27,019 bases of DNA from a virus. Location of the stretch: the IMG/VR virus record IMGVR_UViG_3300032069_000855, positions 1-27,019 of that record. One strand, 5' to 3'. The notes beneath the pieces are model-generated. The model had not been told where the DNA came from. It saw only the letters and a program-made list of their open reading frames with translations, and ran no database searches. The first letter of the stretch is position 1. Each line of letters begins with the position of its first letter. The translations under genes were made by a program, and so were the position numbers. This document shows positions 1-8,017 of the stretch, one piece after another.

Positions 1-1944
1 TCATGAGATCGTGTAGCTGAGCGTGGTCTCTCGCCCGCTTGTGTCCCCGTCATTCCAGGTATCAGGATCGTCGCACACCTGCACCTTCACCTGGTTGGAC
101 CCTACGTCGCAGGCCAGAGTCCTCCAGCTCCAGGAGTTCTTCTGCTGCCAGCCGGTCCAGTCGCGCCAGACATTGCCCGTGCCTGGCCCCTTCTGCCAGA
201 AGCGATAGTAAATGCCAGCAGTCTTGTTGCCAACGGCAGAAAATACGATGGTGTTCTCATGGGCCTGCGGGCTGGAGAGGGAGGGTGTGACTGAGGTTAG
301 GCTTGCTCGGGAGACACTGAGAGCAAGCGTCTTTTCGGCATCATAGGACTCTTCTCCAGCGTGCTTCCCGTCACGAACCTGCGCCTTGAATGTGATTGTT
401 CCATAATCGGTTTCATCAAGCTCGTACAGCAGCCAGTTCTTATCCTGCCATCCGGTGAGCTGCTCCCATGCTACTCCAACGCTCCCTCGGTATATCCAGA
501 ACCTGAAGAGCAGTTTGTCTCCGTCTGGGTCTGATGCATTGGCCACGATATGGACATTATCGCCCACATAATGAGTCCCTGATTCATTGCAGTACAGGCT
601 ATTGACTGCGGGTATTGAATTATCTGATACGACAAACGCAATGGATTCGCTGTCATCGAATGAGCCAATGCCTGCATGCTGTCCGTCCCTGATCTGAACC
701 TGGATGGCGCTCGTCCCGATGTCTTTCTTGGAGGGCTCCCAGCGCCAGGCATTCTTCTGGCTCCAGTCTTGCACCAGCTTCTTCTTCGAGGCAGTGCCGG
801 GACCTGTCAGATAGAAACGATAGTAAATCGGATCTAAATCGGCGTCAGTGGCAATGCAGATGAAGTCTATCTCCGTGCCTTGGCTCCTGGGGCTGCTCAA
901 AGAGCTGGAGTGTGAGCTTATGGCTGGAAGTGCATTATCCGATACGACAAAGGTAATGGACTCGCTATCGTCATAAGAGCCAATGCCCGCATGCTGTCCG
1001 TCCCTGATCTGAACCTCAATGGTGCTGGTGCCGACGTCTTCCTTAGAGGGCTCCCAACGCCAAGCATTCTTCTGGCTCCAGTCCTGCACCAGCTTCTTCT
1101 TCGAGGCAGTGCCGGGGCCGGTCAGGTAGAAGCGATAGTAGATCGGATCGCTATCTACATCGGTGGCCTGGCAGATGAACTCTATCTTTGTGCCCTGGCC
1201 CCGTGGAGAGCTCAATGTGCTGGAGAGCGAGCTTATGACTGGAAGCTCATTGTCACTGGAGCTCTCGGCTGTAATTTCATAGCTGATGCTCGCCTGCGCA
1301 TCCGGCAGCCCTCGGCCAGATCGCACCTCTGCCTTTATGGTGGAGCTGCCAGCGTCTGCCGCCTCCGGCCTCCAGGAGAAGGAGTTGCGAGAGATCCAGC
1401 CGGACAGATCACGCCACTCGGAACCGGTCCCTGGACCCTGCAGCAGGAAGCGATATTCCAGCCCTTCCGCTGGCGGATCGGCAGTGGCCACAAAGACTAT
1501 GGTCGATCCTGCTGCGTGGGGGCTGGCCAGGCTGGCCGCCAGAGAGAGCGAGAGGCTGGGCGGGATGTGGCCGTGGATCACCAGGCGGCAGCGATAGCCG
1601 ATTAGGATCTTGTCATGCCTCACCGTTCCCAGGATCTTGCTTGTCTGCACGCTGCCGAAGCCGTCTCGCAGCAGCTCTGTGACGGCAGATACGATCTCAG
1701 AGCAATATTCAGCCCCGCCATCCTCGCCCTTGCGGCTCCGGATGTCCACCACAAAGACGGGATCAGTAATGCTGTTCCGGCCATCCCAATCCTGCAGCTC
1801 GCAGGATATCATGCTGCGATTGCCTGAATTGAGCAGCGCTTCGCTCTTCTCCAGCGGCTTGAACTTGTAGATCTTGGCATCCACAAGGCCGGAGATACCT
1901 TCATCCCCGGCCAGAAGCTCCTGCAGAGAGTCCAGCAGTTCCAT
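1..1944 (-). CDS. Tail terminator-like protein (DUF3168-type) fused to Ig-like repeats
   Basis: A 647-residue protein. Residues 1-125 or so look like the DUF3168 tail-completion family: an opening helix over the LLDSLQELLAGDEGI stretch, then strands around IYKFKPLE and a VVDIRSR strand followed by a helix. The rest is a string of about five Ig/PKD-like repeats of about 105 residues, each carrying a YYRF, GPGT, KNxWxW and VQIRDG pattern. These resemble surface-adhesion modules common in methanogen proteins. DUF3168 proteins normally end near 130-150 residues, so the repeats look like an added adhesin or host-recognition arm on the virion tail; this is inference. The ATG at 1944 lies 3 bases after the stop of the preceding gene. 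The gene is complete, with its TGA at the first three bases of the window. The family call rests on overall pattern only. Confidence 0.62.
   Translation of the reverse strand: MELLDSLQELLAGDEGISGLVDAKIYKFKPLEKSEALLNSGNRSMISCELQDWDGRNSITDPVFVVDIRSRKGEDGGAEYCSEIVSAVTELLRDGFGSVQTSKILGTVRHDKILIGYRCRLVIHGHIPPSLSLSLAASLASPHAAGSTIVFVATADPPAEGLEYRFLLQGPGTGSEWRDLSGWISRNSFSWRPEAADAGSSTIKAEVRSGRGLPDAQASISYEITAESSSDNELPVISSLSSTLSSPRGQGTKIEFICQATDVDSDPIYYRFYLTGPGTASKKKLVQDWSQKNAWRWEPSKEDVGTSTIEVQIRDGQHAGIGSYDDSESITFVVSDNALPAISSHSSSLSSPRSQGTEIDFICIATDADLDPIYYRFYLTGPGTASKKKLVQDWSQKNAWRWEPSKKDIGTSAIQVQIRDGQHAGIGSFDDSESIAFVVSDNSIPAVNSLYCNESGTHYVGDNVHIVANASDPDGDKLLFRFWIYRGSVGVAWEQLTGWQDKNWLLYELDETDYGTITFKAQVRDGKHAGEESYDAEKTLALSVSRASLTSVTPSLSSPQAHENTIVFSAVGNKTAGIYYRFWQKGPGTGNVWRDWTGWQQKNSWSWRTLACDVGSNQVKVQVCDDPDTWNDGDTSGRETTLSYTIS
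617..1246 (-). repeat. Two near-identical 315-bp tandem units in the Ig-repeat gene
   Basis: Two adjacent units with an exact 315-base period (105 codons) are almost the same at the DNA level. For example, the bases around 626 and 941, and around 772 and 1087, match. The other Ig units in the same gene are more diverged. This shows recent internal duplication, and such units can expand or contract by recombination. Confidence 0.85.
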
Positions 1945-1947
1945 GCC

Positions 1948-2364
1948 TTAATCCAGGGTGAAAGCCAGGTCTGCGGCGTCGAACTTCAGAGTGTCTCCGC
2001 TCCCGATGGCCTTGGGGGAGGAGAGCGTGGCAAAGGCCAGGATATTTCCGCCTGAAGCGGCAGTTGCCAGGAATACATCCGTAATGGTTCCCCAGCTTCC
2101 GCTTGCCTCAGGAAACTCGATGGCGGCATGATTGGCGATCTTGGTCAGTCCGTCCACCTGGGAAAAGTCCCAGTGATCGGCATCATTCAAGACTGCAACC
2201 CTGGCATATCCGTTTCCTGAGGGTTCGCCAGTCACCACTCCCGCCTCCGTCACGCCTCCCGTGCAGACTCCTACATAGACGGTCCCTGGCGCTGTGTATG
2301 CGGCTATACCGAAAAGGTGCTTCAGCACCTTCTCTTCCCAGTAGTTCGTAAAGCTTCCCGACAT
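1948..2364 (-). CDS. Phage tail fibre / baseplate domain protein
   Basis: A 138-residue protein with the pattern of a common phage structural family: an N-terminal helix (NYWEEKVLKHLFG), then TAPGTVYVGVCTGG, EPSGNGYARVAV, a conserved N..AIEFP, SGSWGTITDVFLA, GGNILAFATL and a final GDTLKF. These proteins are usually encoded next to tail fibres and are taken to be fibre or baseplate parts. The ATG has a good ribosome site (AGGAG about 6 bases upstream) that overlaps the stop of the preceding gene, so translation is probably coupled. The biochemical role is inferred from family and position. Confidence 0.7.
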   Translation of the reverse strand: MSGSFTNYWEEKVLKHLFGIAAYTAPGTVYVGVCTGGVTEAGVVTGEPSGNGYARVAVLNDADHWDFSQVDGLTKIANHAAIEFPEASGSWGTITDVFLATAASGGNILAFATLSSPKAIGSGDTLKFDAADLAFTLD

Positions 2365-2372
2365 TTTAGCTC

Positions 2373-2657
2373 CTATTCAAAAGGCTCGTATATTTTCAGT
2401 ATCACACTCTCTCCTGTGTGCTTGCTGTCCTCTCCCCATTCCACATAGGACTGAAGAACATAATCGCCACTGGCCGCCAGGTCCACGGAGGCAGTCACAT
2501 AATAAATCGTGTTGCTGTTGTACTGTTGAGCAGCCCATTCTGCTTCAGTCCCATCGGGCTTTTGCACCTTGATCTTCATGGCCGTGGCGCCGGTCAGATT
2601 CTGGCCGGTATCAAGCCGGATCTCGACTCCAACATCTCCCTTGTAGATCTTCGTCAT
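2373..2657 (-). CDS. BppU-like baseplate / tail protein
   Basis: A 94-residue all-beta protein opening MTKIYKGDVGVEIRLDTGQ and ending in EPFE. The LTGATAMKIKVQKPDGTEAEW core is typical of small phage proteins related to the N-terminal domain of baseplate upper proteins. It carries no signal peptide or enzymatic motif. Its start overlaps the stop of the kelch-repeat fibre gene by 4 bases (ATGA), so the two are translationally coupled. It likely forms a connector or base for the receptor-binding apparatus; this is inference from the family. Confidence 0.68.
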   Translation of the reverse strand: MTKIYKGDVGVEIRLDTGQNLTGATAMKIKVQKPDGTEAEWAAQQYNSNTIYYVTASVDLAASGDYVLQSYVEWGEDSKHTGESVILKIYEPFE

Positions 2658-4648
2658 AGCCTGGACCTCATGGCTCGCATTTTGGTGATCTTCGACTCGG
2701 CTGATGCTGGACCGGCCATCTCAGATCTGGCCTGTGCAGCCAGAGATGCGATGGATCTCATGGCGACTATGATCCTCACTTCGGCGGCGACAGCCTCTAC
2801 CAGGGATTCAGCATCGCTGCAAGCCACCGCAGCAGCCAGAAGACGGGCATCAGCTAAAATCTGGGATTGCGGCTCGCAGACCGCGAAGGCGGATTTCAGT
2901 ATGGCTGGCGTGGCAGCACCAGAACACAAGGACTCGACCATGGCCGAGACAAGCCTTCGGACCTCTGACTCTGCCAGCCCGGAAGAACTAGCAGAAGAGA
3001 TGGCAGAGACCCACTGAACCCAAATGATCCCAGCGTCAGCAAAACCGAACGATTCAGCCTCAATCGCTGCCAGGACGGCTCTCCAAGACTTGCCTTCTGC
3101 CAGGCCGAACGAGGCGGCTTCGGTGAGCGCCGAGATCGTGCGGATCGCTCTTGCTTCAGTCAAGCAGTGGGATTCGGCGCTTATCAGGCCCGAACTTGTT
3201 CTTAGAGCACCTGCAGATGAGAGGATGGATGATTTAGCCCTCACGCTGGCAGATGCCAGCTTAAGGGCGCTGCTCACTAGAGCCAGGGCTGCAGAGCAGG
3301 CCTCAACGGTGGCGAAACCGGATTTTAAGGGATGAGAGCTGGCGAGACCGGCTGATGCAGAGTCTATTATTGCGGCCACCGCCCTTAAAGCCGCAGGCGA
3401 GGCCAAAATCGATGAATCGGCATCCACCAATGCCGAAACTGCTTTCAGAATGGCAGCTTTAGCAGACGGCGAAGACCCCGCCTCAGCCAGGGCAGACACG
3501 ATCTTTTGAGCGCTGGCGATTGCTTGAGCTACAAGCTGGGCCTCGATAGTAGCAGAGCCGGATAGTATAGCATGAGCACTGGCAATTGCAGCTTCTAGCT
3601 GAGCCTCGATAGTAGCGGAACCGGATAGCTTGGCATGAACACTGGCCTGTCCTGCCGACGCTGAATCCGTGATAGCTGCTACAGCTCTGAATGCAATAGA
3701 TGAAGCAAAGCCGGAAGAAGCCATATCAGCAAGCGCTGAGATCGACCTTAGGGCGCTAGCAGTCCCGCTGAAATAGGATTCGGCATCGACCAGAGCTTCG
3801 GCCAGCACGTAGTTTATGGAGGCCGCAAGCACTTCGCAGACGCTTGAATAGCTCCCCGAATCACGCCCGCCCATGGAAATAGCATTCCCGGATAGGCCGC
3901 CTCCTGCTAGATAGTAGCGGGCGACATTCAGATCATCACTTGCGCTCCAGCTCGTCCCATCGTACTCTTCTGTGTCCCCTAAAAAGCCGCCATCGGTTCC
4001 TCCAAAGCAAATTGCATCAGAGGAGTTCCCGCCGCCTGCCAGTCCCTCCCTTGCTGTGCCCAGGCTCCCGGCAGAGCTCCAGGAAGTGCCATTGTATTTC
4101 TCAGCGGCGGCGGAATAATAATCTCCATCATAGCCGCCCATACAGATAGCATCTGAAGAATTGCCGCCGCATGCAAGGTAGTATCTGGCCGTGGAGAGGT
4201 TTCCGCCGCTGCTCCATGAGATGCCATTGTACTCTTCTGTGGCATCAAAAATTACGCTCTCTTCCGTCTCTTCATTATAATAATATCCTCCAACGGCGAT
4301 AGCATTGGAAGAGCTGCCGCCGCCAGCAAGGTACTTCTTGACTGCAGAAAGACTCCCTCCCCTGCCCCAGGAGCTGCCATTGTATTCCTCTGTGCTTTCA
4401 ATGCAGATGCCATCGCTAAACCCGCCCATGCAGATTGCATCTGCAGAGTTTCCTCCCCCTCCCGCTCCTGCTCTGCCTGTAGCCAGATCTCCGCCGCTGC
4501 TCCAGGATGTGCCGTTGAACTCTTCCGAGACATCCTCAAAATAGGAAGAACTGCTCTCTCCTCCAAAGGAGATAGCATCATCAGAATCGCCTCCGCCAGA
4601 GAGAGTATTGCGGCCTGTGTTGAGACTGCCTGCGGACTCCCAGGCCAT
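2654..4648 (-). CDS. Tail fibre: six kelch-like repeats plus Ala/Ser-rich helical repeats
   Basis: A 664-residue protein. The N-terminal 280 residues hold six kelch-like units with pattern EEYNGTSWSSGG..LxTAR..LAGGGNSSDAIxxGG, expected to fold as a six-bladed beta-propeller. The remaining 380 residues are highly Ala/Ser-rich with a repeating unit of about 22 residues (LRAVSALVDADSSxLAS type), predicted to form a long helical or fibrous stalk. The layout suits a receptor-binding fibre. I chose the ATG at 4648 because AAAGGAG lies 7 bases upstream and the start is 2 bases after the stop of the preceding gene; an upstream in-frame start would overlap that gene by 70 bases and lacks such a site. 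The propeller is N-terminal, unlike many fibres where the tip is C-terminal. Confidence 0.72.
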   Translation of the reverse strand: MAWESAGSLNTGRNTLSGGGDSDDAISFGGESSSSYFEDVSEEFNGTSWSSGGDLATGRAGAGGGGNSADAICMGGFSDGICIESTEEYNGSSWGRGGSLSAVKKYLAGGGSSSNAIAVGGYYYNEETEESVIFDATEEYNGISWSSGGNLSTARYYLACGGNSSDAICMGGYDGDYYSAAAEKYNGTSWSSAGSLGTAREGLAGGGNSSDAICFGGTDGGFLGDTEEYDGTSWSASDDLNVARYYLAGGGLSGNAISMGGRDSGSYSSVCEVLAASINYVLAEALVDAESYFSGTASALRSISALADMASSGFASSIAFRAVAAITDSASAGQASVHAKLSGSATIEAQLEAAIASAHAILSGSATIEAQLVAQAIASAQKIVSALAEAGSSPSAKAAILKAVSALVDADSSILASPAALRAVAAIIDSASAGLASSHPLKSGFATVEACSAALALVSSALKLASASVRAKSSILSSAGALRTSSGLISAESHCLTEARAIRTISALTEAASFGLAEGKSWRAVLAAIEAESFGFADAGIIWVQWVSAISSASSSGLAESEVRRLVSAMVESLCSGAATPAILKSAFAVCEPQSQILADARLLAAAVACSDAESLVEAVAAEVRIIVAMRSIASLAAQARSEMAGPASAESKITKMRAMRSRL
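2660..3800 (-). repeat. DNA encoding about 22-residue Ala/Ser-rich repeats
   Basis: This stretch encodes degenerate copies of an Ala-rich unit such as ALRAVSALVDADS and AVAAIIDSASAG. One local duplication is visible: SGSATIEAQL appears twice 22 codons apart. The composition produces long open frames on the opposite strand that are not genes. Confidence 0.7.
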
Positions 4649-4650
4649 TC

Positions 4651-5322
4651 CTATGCTCCTTTGAGCAAGCGCTTGCTGCGCTCGACCAATTTTGGCGGCA
4701 AAGGAATGCTCCGCCTCTCGCATTCGGCAAGCATGGTTCCGGCCTGGGCTATGATATTTACAGCACCGCCTACATCTTTGCCCGCTCGCATTGCTGCTGG
4801 TAGCTCTTGGAGGTAACGAATCGCAAGGCCCTGCAGCTCTTCTGTATCCTTGTTGTCATGATCAAAGGGAGCCGCAGCTTCCAGCTGAGCCTTGATCTGG
4901 CTCCACATCTCGATCTCCCGGAGCCGCTCCTTAGCCTCGTTCCTCATCCATGCGAGCTTGTAGGTGAGCCTGTCGCATTTCACCTTGAGCCGCTCCAGCT
5001 CGAATCCCTGGGCGCTCTTGATCAGCTCTTCAGCTTCGGCCAGATCGATCAGGGCTTCCCTGTAGTCAAAGCTAAGCATCATCAGGTTGCCGAACATGAC
5101 AACCTGCTCCAGCTTGGCCTGATGATATTTTGAGGCAGGCGTGGGATGCTTGAGGTCGTTCAAGACGCTGAACCTGGCTTCAGTTGGCGTCCTGAACATT
5201 GTTCGTGTAGCAACGGCCTGCATCAGCTCTGGCACCAGAGCCTGCAGCCTCTGCAGATCATCAGACTCCAGGACCTGGGATTTCTGGAGCTGAGCAAGTC
5301 CAGCGGCAGGCTGCTCTGTCAT
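4651..5322 (-). CDS. Helical virion-region protein, unknown function
   Basis: A 223-residue, mostly helical protein with charged stretches likely to form coiled coils (about residues 65-140: AEAEELIKSAQGFELERLK and on). There are no signal peptide, membrane segments or catalytic motifs that I recognise. The ATG overlaps the stop of the holin gene by 4 bases, so the two are co-translated. Its place between holin and fibre suggests a tail or baseplate part, or an assembly factor. The family is not recognised. Confidence 0.6.
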   Translation of the reverse strand: MTEQPAAGLAQLQKSQVLESDDLQRLQALVPELMQAVATRTMFRTPTEARFSVLNDLKHPTPASKYHQAKLEQVVMFGNLMMLSFDYREALIDLAEAEELIKSAQGFELERLKVKCDRLTYKLAWMRNEAKERLREIEMWSQIKAQLEAAAPFDHDNKDTEELQGLAIRYLQELPAAMRAGKDVGGAVNIIAQAGTMLAECERRSIPLPPKLVERSKRLLKGA

Positions 5323-5753
5323 CTCCTCTCCTCGCCGGTATGCTGCTTGTGGATCTTCTCCAGGGCGGCCATGAGCGGTTCAGGCAGAGGCACCCCTATT
5401 CGGCCTGCATTCTCCAGGGCACTCAAAGACTCGTTGGCTATGAAGAACATGATCACGCAGGTCCTGATCCACGGTTCGCCCAGGCCAGAGGTGGTGTCCA
5501 GGATATTGGCCAGGGCGACCATCAAGAACATGCACAGCTTCTTCACGATTCCCCGGAAGCCTGTCTCGCTGTTGAGCCTCTTCTCATAATATCCGGCCAT
5601 GATGCCGCTCAGGTAATCGATGACTATCATGGCAATGAGTGCCTGAAGAATGGGATCCCAGGCCCCAAAGAGCCAGGTGCCAAAAGATCCGAAAGCGGCC
5701 AGAATAAGCCTGGCCAGATCGGCCTGAGAGATGACTGGATGCTCAATTCCCAC
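5319..5753 (-). CDS. Phage holin (Phage_holin_4 / toxin-secretion holin family)
   Basis: A 144-residue membrane protein with likely transmembrane segments at about residues 35-55, 70-87 and 95-112. The conserved core IDYLSGIMAGYYEKRLNS followed by GFRGIVKKLCMFLMVALAN and the C-terminal NESLSALENAGRIGVPLPE are hallmarks of the PF05105 holin family. These proteins form membrane lesions that trigger lysis or release an endolysin. The start overlaps the connector gene stop by 11 bases. It lies among structural genes, and no endolysin is visible in the window. For an archaeon without murein, the partner enzyme would have to act on another cell-wall layer (inference). Confidence 0.85.
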   Translation of the reverse strand: MGIEHPVISQADLARLILAAFGSFGTWLFGAWDPILQALIAMIVIDYLSGIMAGYYEKRLNSETGFRGIVKKLCMFLMVALANILDTTSGLGEPWIRTCVIMFFIANESLSALENAGRIGVPLPEPLMAALEKIHKQHTGEERR

Positions 5754-6135
5754 TGCAAGTCCCCCGCTTGAAGACTGAGCCCCTGTTCAGGGAATCAGCG
5801 CTGTAGCCCGGCCTCCTCGGTCTGCTGCTCGCCTGCTTCTCGGCCTCGGCCTTCTCAGCGGCTGCCTGTGCCCTGTATCTGTCTGCAGCCCGCAGGAAAT
5901 TCATGGTCTTGGTGGTTGCACCCTCAAGATCTCCCACGACCTCGGCGGGATTGTCGGCATAATGAGCGGCCAGGGCTTCGCAGGCTTCCGCTGAGGCCAG
6001 CAGGACATTATTATCGTTGTTCTCCAAAAATGCGAGGATCGCCTCATCGGATAGGAGGGGCGAGTCTTCGGTATCCCCGGCCTTGAGCCTGACAAGATCA
6101 GCCAGGCTCCCCGTAGGGTTGTCAGTGTAGGCCAT
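5743..6135 (-). CDS. Head-tail connector / adaptor protein
   Basis: A 130-residue protein. Residues 10-70 (SLADLVRLKAGDTEDSPLLSDE, then AILAFLEN and ASAEACEALAAHYA) match the helical core of phage head-tail adaptor (gp6/gp15-type) proteins, which cap the portal after DNA packaging. The C-terminal part is Ala/Lys-rich and Arg-rich. The ATG at 6135 is chosen because GGAGG lies 5 bases upstream; the in-frame TTG four codons earlier sits inside that ribosome site. Position right after the major capsid gene fits. Confidence 0.7.
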   Translation of the reverse strand: MAYTDNPTGSLADLVRLKAGDTEDSPLLSDEAILAFLENNDNNVLLASAEACEALAAHYADNPAEVVGDLEGATTKTMNFLRAADRYRAQAAAEKAEAEKQASSRPRRPGYSADSLNRGSVFKRGTCSGN

Positions 6136-6166
6136 CGAATCCTCCAAAAAAGGAGAAGAGGCTAGC

Positions 6167-7141
6167 CTACACTACAGCGCTGGCGTAGACTGCCAGATCC
6201 GAAGCCACGAGCTTGGGATCAAAGGACAGCTCAGCCTCTACCCTGTCGGACTTGAGCTCTTCCATCCTGAACTTCTTGATCCTGGACCCTAGCTTCGAGT
6301 TTCCGTATCTGCCCTTCCAAGCGAACAGATAGCCCGCGCTCGGGTTCTCGATGCTCGGCCTATCGGCTGCATAGGCCAGCAGAACCTGTCCCGATGCCAT
6401 GCGGCTCATGGCGGTTGCAGCCCCTTTGGGTGCAGTGTTGTATGTGCCGCGGGCTACGAGCACCTTCTCGACCTCGAACAGACTGGCCAGGATCTCAGGC
6501 GTGATAATGCCCCGCTGGGTGTACTGAATGCGACTGATGATGTCCGCATTGTCCTTGAGGGCCGACATCACGTCCGGGGAGATGACAAGACGATTTGGAC
6601 GCATGCCGGTTTGCTCCTCGACGGCATTCATCCAGACATCTATATCCTTGACCGGCTTGGAGCCGCTGGCGCTCCACTTCTTGAATTGGCTCGCTCCCGG
6701 CTCACCAGCAATGCCTGTATAGTTCGTGCTCCACACGCCAGCTTTGAGGTAGTTGCCCAGGAACTGTCTCTCGCGCTTGATGAGGAGCTTCTGAATGGCG
6801 AACTGCATGGCGTCTCTGTCGGGGTCGATGGGCTTGTCAGCGTTGTCTCTGGTGTCATCGTCCACGTCTTTGTGGAATGAGAATGTCCTGCAGGTGTAGT
6901 AGGGCGAGGTGTCGATATCGTAGTTCCCGCCCGCCGATTCGGTGGCAGGTGCCCTCTCCTCTGCCTCATCTCTGAGGAAGTCTCCCTTGTCGTAGACCAC
7001 GTAGTTATCCGACTGCTTATCTACGGGGACAATCGGGAATACGTCGGCTGAAATGAACATGTGAGCGCCCAGAATGACCTTAACAGCCAGGTTTCCGAGC
7101 AGGCTGTGAACATGGACATCTCCTCTGTTTGGTCTCGGCAT
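6167..7141 (-). CDS. Major capsid protein, HK97 fold
   Basis: A 324-residue protein with the layout of HK97-fold coat proteins: an early FISADVFPIVPVDKQSDNYV segment, a PYYTCRTFSFHKDVDDDT loop followed by a long helix with RERQFLGNYL (spine helix), MRPNRLVISPDVMSALKDN (A domain) and a beta-rich end. It assembles into the icosahedral shell. An excellent ribosome site (AAGGAGGTGA) sits 7-10 bases before the ATG, the strongest in the operon, which suits a high-copy product. No N-terminal delta domain is evident, in line with scaffolding being supplied by a separate protein. Its neighbours are a decoration protein upstream and the connector downstream. Confidence 0.85.
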   Translation of the reverse strand: MPRPNRGDVHVHSLLGNLAVKVILGAHMFISADVFPIVPVDKQSDNYVVYDKGDFLRDEAEERAPATESAGGNYDIDTSPYYTCRTFSFHKDVDDDTRDNADKPIDPDRDAMQFAIQKLLIKRERQFLGNYLKAGVWSTNYTGIAGEPGASQFKKWSASGSKPVKDIDVWMNAVEEQTGMRPNRLVISPDVMSALKDNADIISRIQYTQRGIITPEILASLFEVEKVLVARGTYNTAPKGAATAMSRMASGQVLLAYAADRPSIENPSAGYLFAWKGRYGNSKLGSRIKKFRMEELKSDRVEAELSFDPKLVASDLAVYASAVV

Positions 7142-7157
7142 TGTCTTTTCACCTCCT

Positions 7158-8015
7158 TCAGGGCCTCGTATAGCCGATCATCAGCCAGATTGCACCCTCG
7201 GCAAAAGCAGTCACACTGGATGCTTCGATGCTGATCTTCTGGGTGGCTGAGAAAGCATTGTTCCCGGTGATCTCAGTTGCGGCAACCTGCACCCCTTTCG
7301 GCGTACAGTTGGCAGAAGTCAATGCCAAGACTCCGCCGGACAGGTCTGTGCTCTCGATCTCGGCGTTCAAGGTGGCGGCTCTGTCTGCTGTGGTGGCTGG
7401 CTTCTGGACGTGAGCCAAAATCTCGGTGATCGTCCCGGCAAATCCGGGCACCCATTCGGTCAGCAGATCGCCATCTGCGATATCGGCCAGAGGATTATGG
7501 AAGATCCACCACTCCTTGGTCTTCTGATAGCTGGGATTGGCCCCATGTCCACCAGTCTCGAACCTCATCCCGGCCACCGCTCCGTGATGCAGCACGACCC
7601 AGTTCGAGTCGTTGAAGAAGAGAACGTCTCCCTGCTCGCCCACAGGATAGGCTCCAGGAGTCTGCGGAAGAACGAGCACGGAATGCTCCTCGCCTGCAAC
7701 GCCTGCTTCCAGAGCTGTGGCCACTACAGGCTGGCCAGCCACTGCGGGCACAAGATGACCATTTGCGTCTGAAGCAAGGTCAGGGCTGTCGAGTGTCACA
7801 GTAGCGCCATAGACCGCGGGACTAATGCCCAAGGCCATGACAGAGCCGACCTGCCCGCTCTCAGGATTATCCTGCGAGATGCCTACGCACCTGGCGCCAG
7901 CGGTTCCTTTCACGAAATGGCCGTCTGTATCCAGCTTAATTGCGTGATAGATGGCCTCGCTGAGGTCCTCCCCGGCAATGCGGGAGAATCTGAAGACGGG
8001 ATACTCGATCGCCAT
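7158..8015 (-). CDS. Capsid decoration protein (DUF2190-like) with C-terminal beta domain
   Basis: A 285-residue protein. Residues 1-115 resemble the DUF2190 capsid-cement family: FRFSRIAGEDLSEAIYHAIK, then GTAGARCVGISQDNPESGQVGSV and a PAVAGQPVVATALEAG segment. Residues 125-285 form a second beta-rich part (VGEQGDVLFFNDSNWVVLHH, then FAGTITEILAHVQKPATTAD and GAIWLMIGYTRP) that looks like a jelly-roll or receptor-type domain. It probably binds the outer capsid and displays the extra domain. It sits between the scaffold-like and capsid genes, with a G-rich ribosome site before the ATG and a 2-base gap to the previous stop. Confidence 0.68.
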   Translation of the reverse strand: MAIEYPVFRFSRIAGEDLSEAIYHAIKLDTDGHFVKGTAGARCVGISQDNPESGQVGSVMALGISPAVYGATVTLDSPDLASDANGHLVPAVAGQPVVATALEAGVAGEEHSVLVLPQTPGAYPVGEQGDVLFFNDSNWVVLHHGAVAGMRFETGGHGANPSYQKTKEWWIFHNPLADIADGDLLTEWVPGFAGTITEILAHVQKPATTADRAATLNAEIESTDLSGGVLALTSANCTPKGVQVAATEITGNNAFSATQKISIEASSVTAFAEGAIWLMIGYTRP

Positions 8016-8017
8016 TC

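Noticed and set aside
991-1605. A 204-codon rightward open frame opposite the Ig-repeat gene
   Set aside because: Mirror of the repeats; the minus-strand product is coherent over its whole length.
2418-3335. Long rightward open frames opposite the fibre gene
   Set aside because: They arise from the complement of Ala/Ser-rich repeats and have no ribosome sites or family similarity.
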